From Erythrocercus mccallii (taxonomy: Eukaryota; Chordata; Aves; Passeriformes; Dicruridae), in contig VZRG01002549.1 in NCBI GenBank assembly GCA_013397435.1, positions 1 through 64,000 on the forward strand: a stretch of 64,000 nt of DNA, given 5' to 3'. Of the stretch, positions 11,801 through 22,400 are shown piece after piece (within the stretch, counting starts at the first letter, position 1; each line of letters opens with the position of its first letter). The notes under the pieces were generated by a model. It was not told the origin of the DNA. It searched no databases and saw only the letters and a program-made list of their open reading frames with translations. A program made the translations under genes and the position numbers.

Positions 11801-14764
11801 TTCCCAGGACTGTGTGGCTGGCTGGGATGGCCGGGAGGCAGCGTGCTGCAGCCACATGCCCCGTGGACTGCCGTGCACTTGGATTGCCATGGCAACCCTG
11901 GCTTTGGGGGGAATTCAGGCTATCCCGGCTTTCCCACGTTAGGGACTTCACAGCCAAGAAGCTGTGAATAATATGTGAATGTAAATAAATGTGAATACGC
12001 TGAGCAGAACATAAATTAAACAATGTGGGATGTGAGGCACAGACCTGCCAATGCTGCACCCTTTTCATTCACATTTTCTCGGCAATTTCTGTTCAAAATT
12101 TGGCATTATGCCTGGGAGTGACAGAAAGCACCTCTCGGGAGATGACTGGGAGGGAAACAAAGATAAGATTTAGCTCAATTGTTCACATACAGACAGACAT
12201 TAATGGCAAGAATGGTTTTACAGTTTCATTTTTATGTCAAACCTCTCTCACACTTTATATGCTCCCTGTCTATAAAATCTAGTACCAGGTTTGCATACAA
12301 AAATCACCAGCTTTTGTACAGAAATTTAAACTTTGTAAAGTTTAATCCCTTTTGCCACAGGTGGTGTGTACACTTGCAGAATAGCTGCTACAGCCCTCTT
12401 ATATGTTGAACCACAACAAGAACTTCACAGATTAAATACTGCAAAATTTTTTTAAGGTAATACTCCTGCTCTGATCAATAGGATTAGGAGAACTAAGAAA
12501 TGGAGAACAAAATATTTTAAAAATCGTAAGCATTTCTAATGGCAAGATGATTGCTTTCTGAAAAAGTTCTCCAAAGCCAGGCTCACCTGTAAATTAAAAC
12601 ACCTCCCACAGAAAGTCCCAGTTGGGTGCTTCTTACCTCTCCCATGACAATGGTCCAGTTTTATGTCTGTGTAACTTCACACAGCACCTGTGCCTGCTCT
12701 GAAGGCTTGAACATTATGTAGTAAATAAAAAATACCAGTCTGACAGCTTTTTGAAACATTCAGCAGAGACACAAAGTTGATGTTAAGCTGCTTTCTGCAA
12801 CAAAGGCACTTTTTTATTATTGTGCTGGAGATGTCTCAAGACCTCCCTTGGAGTTGTTATAGAGAACACACAGGAACCCCTTCACTTTGCTACAAGAGCT
12901 GATCACTGTGAGAGCTGCCTGGAATTCTGTGCCCTGCCCCAACACAGCACAAGAAACCAAAGGAAAGGAGAGCTCAGCTGCCATCCATGCAGGAACTGTA
13001 TACACAGAGCACCTGGAAAAGGCTTTCAGCTTCCCAAACTGATCAAGTCAGAGAAATTACCAAATTCAAACTCAACCAGAATGGCCAGCTCCAGGGATTT
13101 TAATGGTGTCTATTACATCATGTTTCACAAGAACAAGCCTGTTGTTTTCACTTCAGCCTGCTTTAAGAGAGGCATTTGTAATGCTCTCAGGAATGAGGCA
13201 GGAGCAGGAATGGTTCTGTGGACGGGACTATTTAATGATTAAGAGTTGGTTCAATGCAGATTCCCACGCAGAGAGCTGCATGACTCTGCCTTTCCCAGCA
13301 GCTGAGGAAAGCCCTGCTTCCTTCTCTCCCTGAACCTAGTTCCCAGTACACCTTGCAACACATCTTGTTCCTGTGAAGCAATCCTCAGTTTTTATTGAAA
13401 CACAGATTCTCCAAAAGCTCCTGAACCTCTACTCACAACTCTTTCCCCTTAGCTCACCCCCACACTTCCTATTTTTTGTGGTTGAAACAGTGAGCTAATT
13501 CCTCTCAATTCCACCAGAGAACCAAAGCACTGGCAGAAAAAAAGCAATAAATCAAAGAGGGAAGACAACCTAGAAAAATATTTATGCTGGAACACATTTT
13601 AGGGATATAGGTGATTCATGCAGAATAAGAAGGGCACAAGGCAGTGATTAGAAATAAATTTGAATTGAAAAATAGTCAGACAAAAAGCCTGAATTAAGAA
13701 CATGCTGAGCGCCAGAGAGAGCTTGGAGACACAGTCTGTGTTATTAAGCTTTCTGCATTAAGCAATTAAATGAAGCAATTAGATTTCAGAAAGGAGACAA
13801 TTATTTTAGGAATGAAACAAAGGCTGGAGGAAATGCAACTGCCTGAGTGTGGAGAATGGAGAAAAGGAAACTAAAGCATTGTATTTGAAATGTTCACAAC
13901 AACCAATTTGTGTAAGAGGATTGTTAATTAATGGTCTAGAAAATTTAAATCAGTAATGAAAATAATGCAATTTAAAAAAAGAAAACCACCTCAGTATGTG
14001 ATTATAATTGATCTCTTCAAAAATCATAGGCAATGGCAAGCAAGTGCTGAAAGGGACTGAGAAGTGACATGGAGAAACAACCCTCCAAGATGAGAATTCT
14101 CCCGAGATGGCACTTTTAACTCTCCACGTTTTGATGTGCTGTTTTCTCAAGGCTGTGAGGAAAGATTACCCTCATGAGACCAAAAGCAAAAAGGTTTGAG
14201 TAATTCCTCACAGGCAGATACTCTTGCAGAGCATCCTAAAGGATTTGATAAAATGGGCAGTTATTTGTCTTATTCATTCACAGCTTTAAGTGCAGGCTGA
14301 CACTCCACAGAGCACCCGAGCCTCTGTCAATTCGTTCTGAACACATCCTCTAAAAGCCTGACCAAACTTAAACTAAACCAGAAGCCGGGCTTTTAATTAA
14401 TTATAAACCAAATACAACATCCTTAGCACAGCATGGCTAGCAGAGGAAAAGAGAAGGAAGCCTATCCACAGGCAGCCTTCTCCCAAGCGCACTCGAGTTC
14501 AGACTCCTGAGGGCTGGCAGGGAATCTTTTTTTCCATACACCTCCCTGAGCCTGAGTGACAGCATTCAAACTGCAGCCTGTTTAGCACTTCTGAGAAGCT
14601 CAACGACAAAACACTTGGCCTTTTGTCTTTAATGTCCCAAGAAGGGCACTGGTAATACAATGCCTGTTTAGCACCACTCGTTGCTTTCAAAGTGTCCTTA
14701 ACATCCACTTTCCCCCAGTCAGAGATCTCACTGCAGACAGTAATCCTATCAAACAAACACCACA

Positions 14765-14776
14765 CCCCCCCCCCCC
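14765..14776. repeat. C12 mononucleotide run
   Basis: Twelve consecutive C residues follow CACA. Such runs are prone to length error in assembly. Confidence 0.85.
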
Positions 14777-15702
14777 AGTTCCATTTATTTTGTTTTTTAA
14801 GGAATTATTTTTATGGAATGTACACAGAATTATACAATATAAAACTTTATTTCAAGTCATAAACATATGTCTATGAGTTCAAGGTGTTTAATTTGAAAAT
14901 AGAAGATTGTCAACTGGATCAGAAAACATTCCCTTACAAATTGCACTCTTTATCCCTCCTCCCAATAAAAAGATTTTGTTCCCTTCGTTAGGGTTGATTT
15001 TGCTTTCACATAAAAAACATTTCAATCTCTCATAAAAATGGTCTTAATTGGCCCTGAGGTATGGCACAGATTGATGCAGTCTAAGTCATTGCTTTCAGGC
15101 ACAGTAAAAGGATGTACAAAATCTTTAAAGAAACAAGAGGATTTTATCTCCTGAAGCAGAATATTTCTTGTAGCTGATGAGTGCTTGGCTACAACCAACA
15201 GGTTATTCCAACTGATTCCTAAAATATCCTGGCTGTATGCAGTAGGCAGTGTGCTCTTCCTATTCCACATAAATCTCCTCGCTGGAGCAGAAGACTTATT
15301 AAAAGTGACTAAGAAAAGCAATTCAGCTGAGAGATTGGACTTGGAACTGTTGCAGAGCTGTTTGAGCACTCACACAATTCATCCTGCTCACTTCCACTCC
15401 TCTGCTCTGCTCCCAGGGATTGCTCAGAGGCAGGAAGGAAAAACTGCTGGGACAATCCTTTTCTTTAAATACTGCAGAATGGATACTCCCAGTGTCTATG
15501 AAACAAAAATCTCCAAAACACCTGAGCTGGTCATTCAGCTGAAGCTCAGCATCTCCTCCTGGAGAGCCTGGAATTGACAATTGATAAAAGGGAGTAAGAA
15601 CTTGGAGAACTCTGCCTGCCCACCAGACAGGTGGCAAATCCCTTTACTTGGATACAACCAGTGATACTTAATATACCACAGCTGGAAAGATACTGAGAAT
15701 CA

Positions 15703-15832
15703 GCACACAATCCTGGAATGGTTTGGGCAAGGAGGGACCTAAAAGATCATCCAGTTCCAAGCAGTGACTCTTTCCACTTGTCCAGGTTGCTCCAAGCCCC
15801 ATCCAGGCTGGCCTTGAGCACTTCTAGGAATG
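15703..15832 (-). mobile_element. Short CR1 LINE 3' fragment, minus orientation
   Basis: The plus strand shows the reverse complement of the CR1 3' end (CCTGGAATGGTTTGGG, GGGACCTAAAAGATCATCCA, then CAAGCCCCATCCAGGCTGGC). About 130 bp remain. It lies about 1.3 kb downstream of the FADD stop codon, in sense with FADD. Confidence 0.88.
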
Positions 15833-16602
15833 CAGCGAAGAAACACTGAAGGGAAAAAACCCCTGACAGAAATGATTTTTCTATCATGTGAACTTACAGC
15901 AGTTTCCACTAACTAACTACAGTTAAATATTCAAGCCTCACTGAGCAAGAAGCACCACATCCAATGAAAACTTGAAAATTGTCAGTGTCACGACGTTTCT
16001 GCAGAGCAGTGACAGGTTATGTGCTGACACTCGGCCTTCACAGCAATGGCACCACACAAAAACAACTTGGAAAGAGCTGGAAGTCCAACAGGTGCAGCAG
16101 CAATAAAACCTCTTCCAGCATCTAGCCAGGCACTTGGGAGATGTTTGCAGAAACACAGGATCCTACAGCTGTTCAAGCAGTAATGATTTAATGGGATTCT
16201 CGCTGCTGAAGCCCCTACAGCCCTGCATGTCCTGGACTGTGCAATTGTGCAATTTCCCCAGCCTTAGGTCAGGTGTGAAGGCCACTGACTAAAGTTTGTT
16301 CCAGATGAAAGCTGAGCACTGAATATGATACAGGTTCATCAATCCTGTTCCCTCTGTGAGTGGCTCACACCTTCCAGCAAACACGAGCAGCCTCTGTGAC
16401 ACAAGTCATGGAAGGATCCCAGCAAGGAGCCCCAAAGCATTCACAGCTTTGGAAAGAGGCTGCTGTAAACATCTGTGAGACACACAATCTCTTGCATAGT
16501 TTCAGGAGAACACTTCCTGCAGGATGCTGAAGGCACTTGGTGCACACGCTGGATTTCATTTTCAAGCCCAGGCACGTTTTTTCCAAGAAAGCCACCACAA
16601 TA
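15833..16602. other. Intergenic DNA downstream of FADD
   Basis: No coding feature is recognised. The stretch lies between the CR1 fragment and the likely FADD poly(A) signal. Confidence 0.5.
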
Positions 16603-16608
16603 TTTAAT
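16603..16608 (-). terminator. FADD: Candidate FADD poly(A) signal (ATTAAA)
   Basis: On the minus strand an ATTAAA hexamer occurs about 550 nt downstream of the FADD stop codon. It is followed directly by a GU-rich stretch (TTGTGGTGGCTTTCTT), the usual arrangement for cleavage and polyadenylation. I saw no AATAAA between the stop codon and this point. The choice is an inference that RNA 3'-end data would settle. Confidence 0.4.
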
Positions 16609-17155
16609 GTCTCTCTTGCACTGTAGTCTGAGGTTACAGTTGTCTTAATATCCTTTCATGGAAAGCAAATATATTTGATGAATTACCTAAGATATTATTT
16701 TATGCTACTCCAAAAGGAAAGCCAGCACCCAGCTGAAAGGTTTACTCCTTCTCCCTTTCACACTGTATTTATAATAGGCCATAAAAAAAAGTCCAACCTC
16801 CCCATGAAATTTTAAGTTCCAGTTGTCTCAGAAGTGTCCCATGGATGTAATTCCAGTAGAGATGCATCTAAAAAAGTGCCTGCAGCAAAGCAGATCTTTC
16901 CAGGTGAGTGTCAGAACAAAAGCGTGATTTCTACAAAATGGAGTTCAGATCTTGTGAAAGTTAAAATACCTTGAAAGAAGCATCAAACTACAAAGTGTTT
17001 CCTGAAAGGAATCTGTTTCCATGTCAATTTTCACCTGAGCACAAATTAACTTATTAAAGCACATAAATAAATGGCATGAGAAGCAACCAGTGATAATTAT
17101 TTTGGTTCAGAGGAGAAGAAGGCACTCTTTTTGTATTCATAGTTTCAGACTGATT

Positions 17156-17442
17156 TCATCTGGTTCCAGCGTTCAGCTGCGAGATCTTCTCTTCAACCTT
17201 GTCTGCCACCAAATTCAGGTTGCAGCCCCGGAGGGCTTGTATTAGGTCACCCACCTTTGCATCCTTCCCCTTCCACTTCTGCCACTCCCGAAGTGCCAGA
17301 ACAAGCTGTTCATACAATTTAAATGGATAGGCTGCCTCTATCCTGTCCAGGTTCACCTCCGGCATCCCAAGTTCTCGCATCAGCCTCTTCCACTCTCTCC
17401 CAACGTGGCCAAGTATGACAGCAACAGCTGCGTTCAGGAGAC
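17156..17442 (-). CDS. FADD: FADD exon 2 coding part (death domain)
   Basis: 287 nt begin after the acceptor TTTCAG and end at a TGA stop (17156-17158). It encodes the six-helix death domain that binds the Fas death domain. The last residues are SQLNAGTR, so the open frame ends about 20 residues earlier than human FADD relative to the VADLVQE motif. Confidence 0.95.
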
Positions 17443-18100
17443 CTGAAACAGCAAGAAGCAAGTTAGCCACGGATTTACGAAGAAACACAACGTGTAGAAG
17501 TTGTTGGTTGTATTTCAGCAAAATGCCACTACTCGTGTTGCACCACACATGCTGAGAGTTCTGCAAAAGCCATCGGATAGACTTGGAATCCCAAAAGACA
17601 AGGGGGGGGGGGGGGAATTCCATCCCGGAAAGACGTTTGTGTACGGATTTACTGGGGTTGCTGGGGAGCGATATCTACGGGGATATAACTATACATATAT
17701 GAAACTACATATACATAATAATCCACCTACGTTTTTCATGCTCATCTGGCTGCTCATCAGGGGCATGAAACTGTCCCTCTTCGAACTGCACCACCTCTGA
17801 GAGCAAATCCTGCCTTTTGATGTGCTGCAGCAGCTTTTTCAGCAATTCCAGGTTGTCCCTCGTGATCTCCTGCTGCTCTATCAGGATGTTGAAGAGGTCC
17901 TGGCCGCTTTGCACCGCGCTAAGCTTTCCCTTCCCAATTTTGTCGCGGCAGAGGAACTTCATGTCGGCGAGCTCCTTGTCCGACAGGCGCGAGGAGATGG
18001 AGTGCAGCAGGCTCCGCAAAGGATCCAGGGCGCCGGGGCCCGCGCCCGACACAGGCCACGCGGAGTCGCCCCGTCCCAATCCTCCGGAGAGGAAATCCAT
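17156..18100 (-). CDS. FADD: FADD, Fas-associated death domain adaptor (two exons)
   Basis: FADD bridges death receptors (Fas, TRAIL receptors, TNFR1 via TRADD) to procaspase-8/10 in the cytosolic death-inducing signalling complex. The CDS joins 18100-17731 and 17442-17156, giving 218 residues from the first in-frame ATG (human 208). An N-terminal death effector domain (about residues 27-105) has the hydrophobic patch MKFLC and the RxDL motif in KRQDLL. A C-terminal death domain (about 124-212) has REWKRL and CNLNLVADKVEE, matching human DWRRL and CQMNLVADLVQE. The start is unusual. Mammalian FADD begins MDPF at a position that is CTG here (18026-18028). The nearest upstream in-frame ATG (18098-18100) has G at -3 and G at +4. 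The protein stops soon after the death domain, without the mammalian Ser194 tail. Neighbours: ANO1 lies upstream on the same strand. Confidence 0.95.
17443..17730 (-). other. FADD: FADD intron (288 bp) with a C14 run
   Basis: A GT-AG intron has donor GTAGGT and acceptor CTTCTTGCTGTTTCAG. It contains a mononucleotide run of 14 G on the plus strand (C on the transcript) at 17602-17615. The intron is short. Confidence 0.9.
17731..18100 (-). CDS. FADD: FADD exon 1 coding part (death effector domain)
   Basis: 370 nt run from the ATG at 18098-18100 to a donor AAAAC|GTAGGT. The segment ends in phase 1 and joins exon 2 through a split arginine codon (C|GT). It contains the whole death effector domain and an acidic linker (PDEQPDEHEK). 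If translation starts at the CTG at 18026-18028, the first 24 residues, rich in Gly, Pro and Ala, are absent. Confidence 0.93.
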
Positions 18101-18480
18101 TCCTGTTTGCGCAGAGAGACTTCCCGGGAACGCGGAGAGACGAGACACGGCACGGACGGACGGACGGACGGACGGCAGGGCACGGCACCCACCGGACCCC
18201 GCCGCGATGGCCGCGACCCGCGCCGGAACTCACGTGACACCGCGGCTTTCCCGCCTCGCCCGCCCCAAGATGGCGGCCGCGCCGCCGCCCCTGAGGGGAG
18301 GGGTGCGTTCCCTCGCTGCCGCCTCACCTGGGGTCGGGGACCCTTTGCCCCGAACCCCTCTCGAGCCGAACGGGCTCGTTTGGTGCTGCTGAATGCAGAG
18401 CGTGTGTTGGAGCCGGGCTCGGCGCGGTCGGTGTCCTGCTGCAGGAAAAGCCCCGGTGGCTCCGCGCCTCAGCCCTGGCC
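18000..18480 (-). promoter_or_regulatory. FADD: FADD promoter / CpG island
   Basis: A CpG-dense stretch covers FADD exon 1 and about 380 bp upstream. It contains an eight-base palindromic E-box TCACGTGA at 18230-18237 (USF/TFE/MITF-type site). A YY1-like CAAGATGGCGGC lies at 18266-18277 on the plus strand, opposite to FADD. There is no TATA box near the expected start. A CR1 element bounds the island at 18486. The transcription start probably lies between about 18150 and 18300 (inferred). Confidence 0.75.
18153..18172. repeat. (CGGA)5 tetranucleotide repeat
   Basis: Five perfect CGGA units lie in the probable FADD 5' UTR or core promoter, about 55 bp upstream of the first ATG. The repeat could vary in length between individuals. 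Confidence 0.9.
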
Positions 18481-18485
18481 GGGTC

Positions 18486-19022
18486 ACAGAATCACAGAAA
18501 CCCAGAATCGATTCGCTTGGGAAAGACCTCGGAGATTATCGAGTCCAATCTATGACCCAACACCACCATGTCAGCCAGAGCATGGCAGTGAGATCCACAT
18601 CCAGTCTTGTGTTAAACACTTCCAGGGACAGTGACTCCACCACCTCTCTGGGCGGGCCATTCAAAGTCTGACCGCCCTTTCTGCAAAGAAATTCTTCCTA
18701 ATATCAAACCTAAACATCTCCTGGTGCAGCTTAGATTGTCTTCTTGTCCCGTCACTTGTCTGAGAGCAGAGCCTGACCTCCCCCGCTGTCCCCTCCTGTC
18801 GGAGCTGGGCAGAGCCAGAACGTCCCCCCTGCGCTCCCTTTTCTCCAGGCTGAGCCCTTTCCCCACTCATTCAGCCTCTCCCGGTTCTCCAGACCCTTCC
18901 CAGCTCCATTCCCTTCTCTCCAAGTGCTCCAGCCCCCCAGTGTCCTTCCTGGATCGAGGAACCCAGACCAGGACACAAGACTCAAAGTGTGACCTCACCA
19001 GTCTAAACCTGAAGCTGGAGGA
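18486..19022 (-). mobile_element. CR1 LINE fragment next to the FADD CpG island, minus orientation
   Basis: The plus strand starts with CACAGAATCACAGAAACCCA and reads the reverse complement of CR1. The minus strand contains the CR1 phrase FDIRKNFFAERAVRL and upstream 3' ORF2 sequence. It is about 535 bp, 5'-truncated, and abuts the FADD promoter, with its 3' end facing FADD. Confidence 0.92.
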
Positions 19023-19139
19023 ACTGTAGATTTCCTATTTAATACTGAATCATTGGATTTATTGTGAACACCTACCCTATAATGGTTATTCTCTGTGAGG
19101 TTTTTCTGCCAAAGGTGGAAAGAAAAGCAGTACAAGCCT

Positions 19140-19441
19140 GGGGTTGACAGGAGGGAGTTGGTCTCTTTTCCCAAAGAAAAGGGGCTGGACAAGAGGAAAA
19201 TCACCAGGGGAGGTTTAGGTGGGATATTAGGAGAAATTTCTTCGCTGAAAGGGTGGACAGACATTGGAACAGGCTGCCATGGGGAAGTGGTGGAGTCACC
19301 ATCCCTGGGGGGATTTAAAGGACATACAGATGTGATGCTTTTAGATATGGTGGTGGACTTGGCAGTGCTGGGTTAATGGCTGGACTCGATGGTCTTAGAG
19401 GTCTTTTCCAACCTTAATTGTTCAATGGTTCTACGATTCTA
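19140..19441 (+). mobile_element. CR1 LINE 3' fragment, plus orientation
   Basis: The plus strand carries CR1 ORF2 end and 3' UTR (TTCTTCGCTGAAAGGGTGGA, TGGAGTCACCATCCCTGG, GGTCTTTTCCAACCTTAATT) and ends near ACGATTCTATA. With the element at 18486-19022 it forms a head-to-head pair with about 120 bp between them. Confidence 0.92.
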
Positions 19442-22400
19442 TAAAGGGCTTTCTCCACCAAGAGCAAGAAAGGCCACAACAGAGTCCTGCTCCCAAAGAG
19501 ATGCCATTCCCATGGTTTTCCTGCCTCACAGCTGCCCAGGGAAGCAGGCTCTGCCCTCCCTGTGTGACCCCCGCTGCCCCCAGAGACCCCCAGCCTTTCC
19601 CTGGAAACACAGGGCATGCAGCCTTGCCCCTGTTCCTCATAAAGATTCATTGTGACACAAAGTACCTCCTGACCTTTAAAAGGGAAGAAATAGGGCAAAT
19701 GTTAAGTCCCTGTATTTTAGAGGTTATTCTTACACAAGGTGGAAGGTTGTGAACTTTTCTTAAACGGGAAAGATCAAGTTCATCCCATTGTTTTGTAGGT
19801 GCTGTTGGGCTTTTCTTCTCAGCACATGTGGATAGTTCAGGGATTTTCCTTGTTCCTTCTGTGAGCACTGGCATGTTGATTCCCCAAGCTACGCCAGTCC
19901 TAAGTTGTTTCCAGCACACTTTAATTTATTATTCTTACAACACACTCACAGACCTATGTTCTCTTATCATAAAAAGATTTCTGACTGATAAATGGACTTA
20001 AACACTATCATCTTCCTCACCTCTGTCTCCACTCACATTCCGACATGAAGGCCAACCCCCAAAACATTTCTAAGACTCCCACAGGCACAAGCCCTCCTTA
20101 GATAAACCCCCTAGATATTTTTGTTTATTCCCTGAATGCTGCAAACTATTTATTCCCTAAATGCAAGCCCTGGGTAGGCTTCCTTCTCTTTTTTCCCCTC
20201 TCTTTGTTTATTCCCTAAATGCTGCAAACTAGAGGGAATTAACTTGTTGCAGGGTCTCGTGGTAAAGAGTGAGAAGGAATTGCCACTGCAAATCTGAGCT
20301 GGGTCAAGATGTGCCTGATTTAAGGGTTGTTTATTTTTATTTTTTTTTTTGCAGCCCTGAATATACTTTAAACTCAAGAAAAGACATTAACAAAAAGCGT
20401 AGCATAGGAGAAATATATTTGCTGTGTGTGCTTTAATTTATGAAGCAGGAGTAACCCTTGTAATGGTATAAGAAGTATAAAACCCAGTTAAATAAAACAA
20501 CTTCTTAATTTTCCCAAGGAAGGTGACTCTACGAAACAGCAGGGGCCAAATCACATTGTACCTGGTGATGGCAACCACCTGAATTCAGAGACAAATCTAC
20601 ATGAGAGAAGTCCAAATCAGTACAATTTGTACCTTTATTCTCTATAACCTGACATGCAATTGAAAACAACACCATCTGAGATTTTAATCAGTTCATACAA
20701 ACCTAGTGGCCAGATCCAGCGCTGAGGTACGAGGAGCATGAAGGTGACACTGCACATTTATGTCATTTCAAAGGTGTCTAGTAACAAATGTGAAAGTAAA
20801 AGACACAGATCAATATTTAATTAAGACTCCTAAATGCTTTTAAACTCACTCCTAATGGAAGGCAGAGTGATTGAGCAGGGTCTTTTATTCTGTCCGAACA
20901 TGACTTGGATGCATTCACCGATAAAAACGCATCACCAGCAACTTGCTTTATTCCAGTGATTTCCTTTGGAAGCAGTTCGTGGGGCTTTGGCAAAGAAAGG
21001 ATCAGGCGAGCCTAACAGACTGTAAATGCTTCCGTGTCAGAATAAAACTCAATAGAAATGATTTATTGGAGCAGCTCAAGATTTCAGTGGAAGTTTCCCA
21101 GAAATTTAAATGCTGCGAATGATCCGGTTCCTAACCAAATAAACCTCAGGTTTCTCCAGGCAAAATGAGTCCTTGCAAAATACTGCAGAGGGAGCTCGAA
21201 GCCTGGGAGTGGTTCAGGCTTAGCTTTGACTTCCCGGTCCTTGCTGGAGGAGCAGGGGAAAGAGAGCATGAAAAGATTAATTTCAGCAGAGCCCTCACGG
21301 AGGTGTCAATCACCAGGACATCCAGGCAAACCCCACCCATTTGGGGACTTCAAAAATGGCAAAGTGTGGGTCTGTCCTGAACTTTGGGTGGCTGAGGTGT
21401 GTTTGTGTGGGAACTCGGGAAGATGCTTCATTATTTCCAGCCAAGGCAACTGACACTCTGCTGGACCAGAGAAACGGGAGTATTTAGGAGCTGCCAAATT
21501 TTTAAGTGAAGCAGCTTTGATAATTTCATTTCCCACGCAGTTTGATAGCAGATAACCTGGGGGGGATTTAAAATCCTCATCCTGACAGTTCTGAGACACA
21601 GGTTGGGCAAACACCTTGTCACAGACAGTGCTGAGGAACTGTTCCTCTTTTGAGGCTCAGTCGATTGTACACTTCTTTTAATATACCCACTCTTGTCTCC
21701 CAAGGGAATTCATAGCATCTCCTTTTCTTTTTTGCTGTCTTGAAGATGAGATTTTGTACAGAAAAAAAGCATCCCCTCCCTACCAGCAGAATTGGGCTGC
21801 AAGAGGTTTTTAGTTTGCTTGCTTCTTTACTCCCATGGTGAATAAATGGCTTTCCATAAAATTTCTTAATGTATTTATTCAATGTCTCTCAGCCGTTCTT
21901 TGCAAAACCCTAAAATGCACATTTGCAGCAAAGAGAAGACAGTTTATGTATTTTCTTTTGTGAGTGAATGGATCTGTTCATGTTTATTTTGTCAGCTATC
22001 ACCCCTCTGTTGCTATAACATCCAGTCTAGAAAGAAGTGCTCTCGTAAAGAAACTCATTTGTGAAGAGACTGAGGATCTTAGGAGAAAACTGTCCCTGAC
22101 AAAAGGGCCTGTAAGAAATGTCAAATTATTGTGGGTTGAGAGAGTAAATTAGAAGCAGAGTGTGGGAAAAGTAAATAAGTACTGAAAAGAGAGTGAACTC
22201 TGGCATGACTAAGTTGTATACAGATAAAAGATCTGGCCAAGTAACAACAACAACAAGCAATAAGTTGTTAACAGATGCTTGAACTTAATATTGAAACAGC
22301 AGAAGTGTTGATATAATTCTGTTGATACAGTTTTGTTGTGTTATTGTTGGCAGAAGAAGTTAGTTTAACTTTAGGGGAAGGGTAAATTGTAGACTTTTGT

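Larger units (their letters stand above)
5091..15702. other. Intergenic DNA, no gene recognised
   Basis: About 10.6 kb contain no recognisable coding exon, tRNA or rRNA. Low-complexity stretches are a CA/GT-rich segment near 8803-8865, a T15 run at 11340-11354 and a C12 run at 14765-14776. The longest open frames (about 6934-7412 and 12820-13242, plus strand) resemble no known family and are treated as chance. A homeobox-motif-rich block lies near 11400-11550. Confidence 0.6.

Noticed and set aside
12820..13242. 140-codon plus-strand open frame in intergenic DNA
   Set aside because: No recognisable domain, no splice or promoter context, and a composition like the surrounding non-coding DNA.
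17822..18634. 270-codon open frame on the plus strand across FADD exon 1 and its promoter
   Set aside because: It is antisense to the well-supported FADD death effector domain, lies in CpG-rich DNA that has few stop codons by chance, and runs into a CR1 element.
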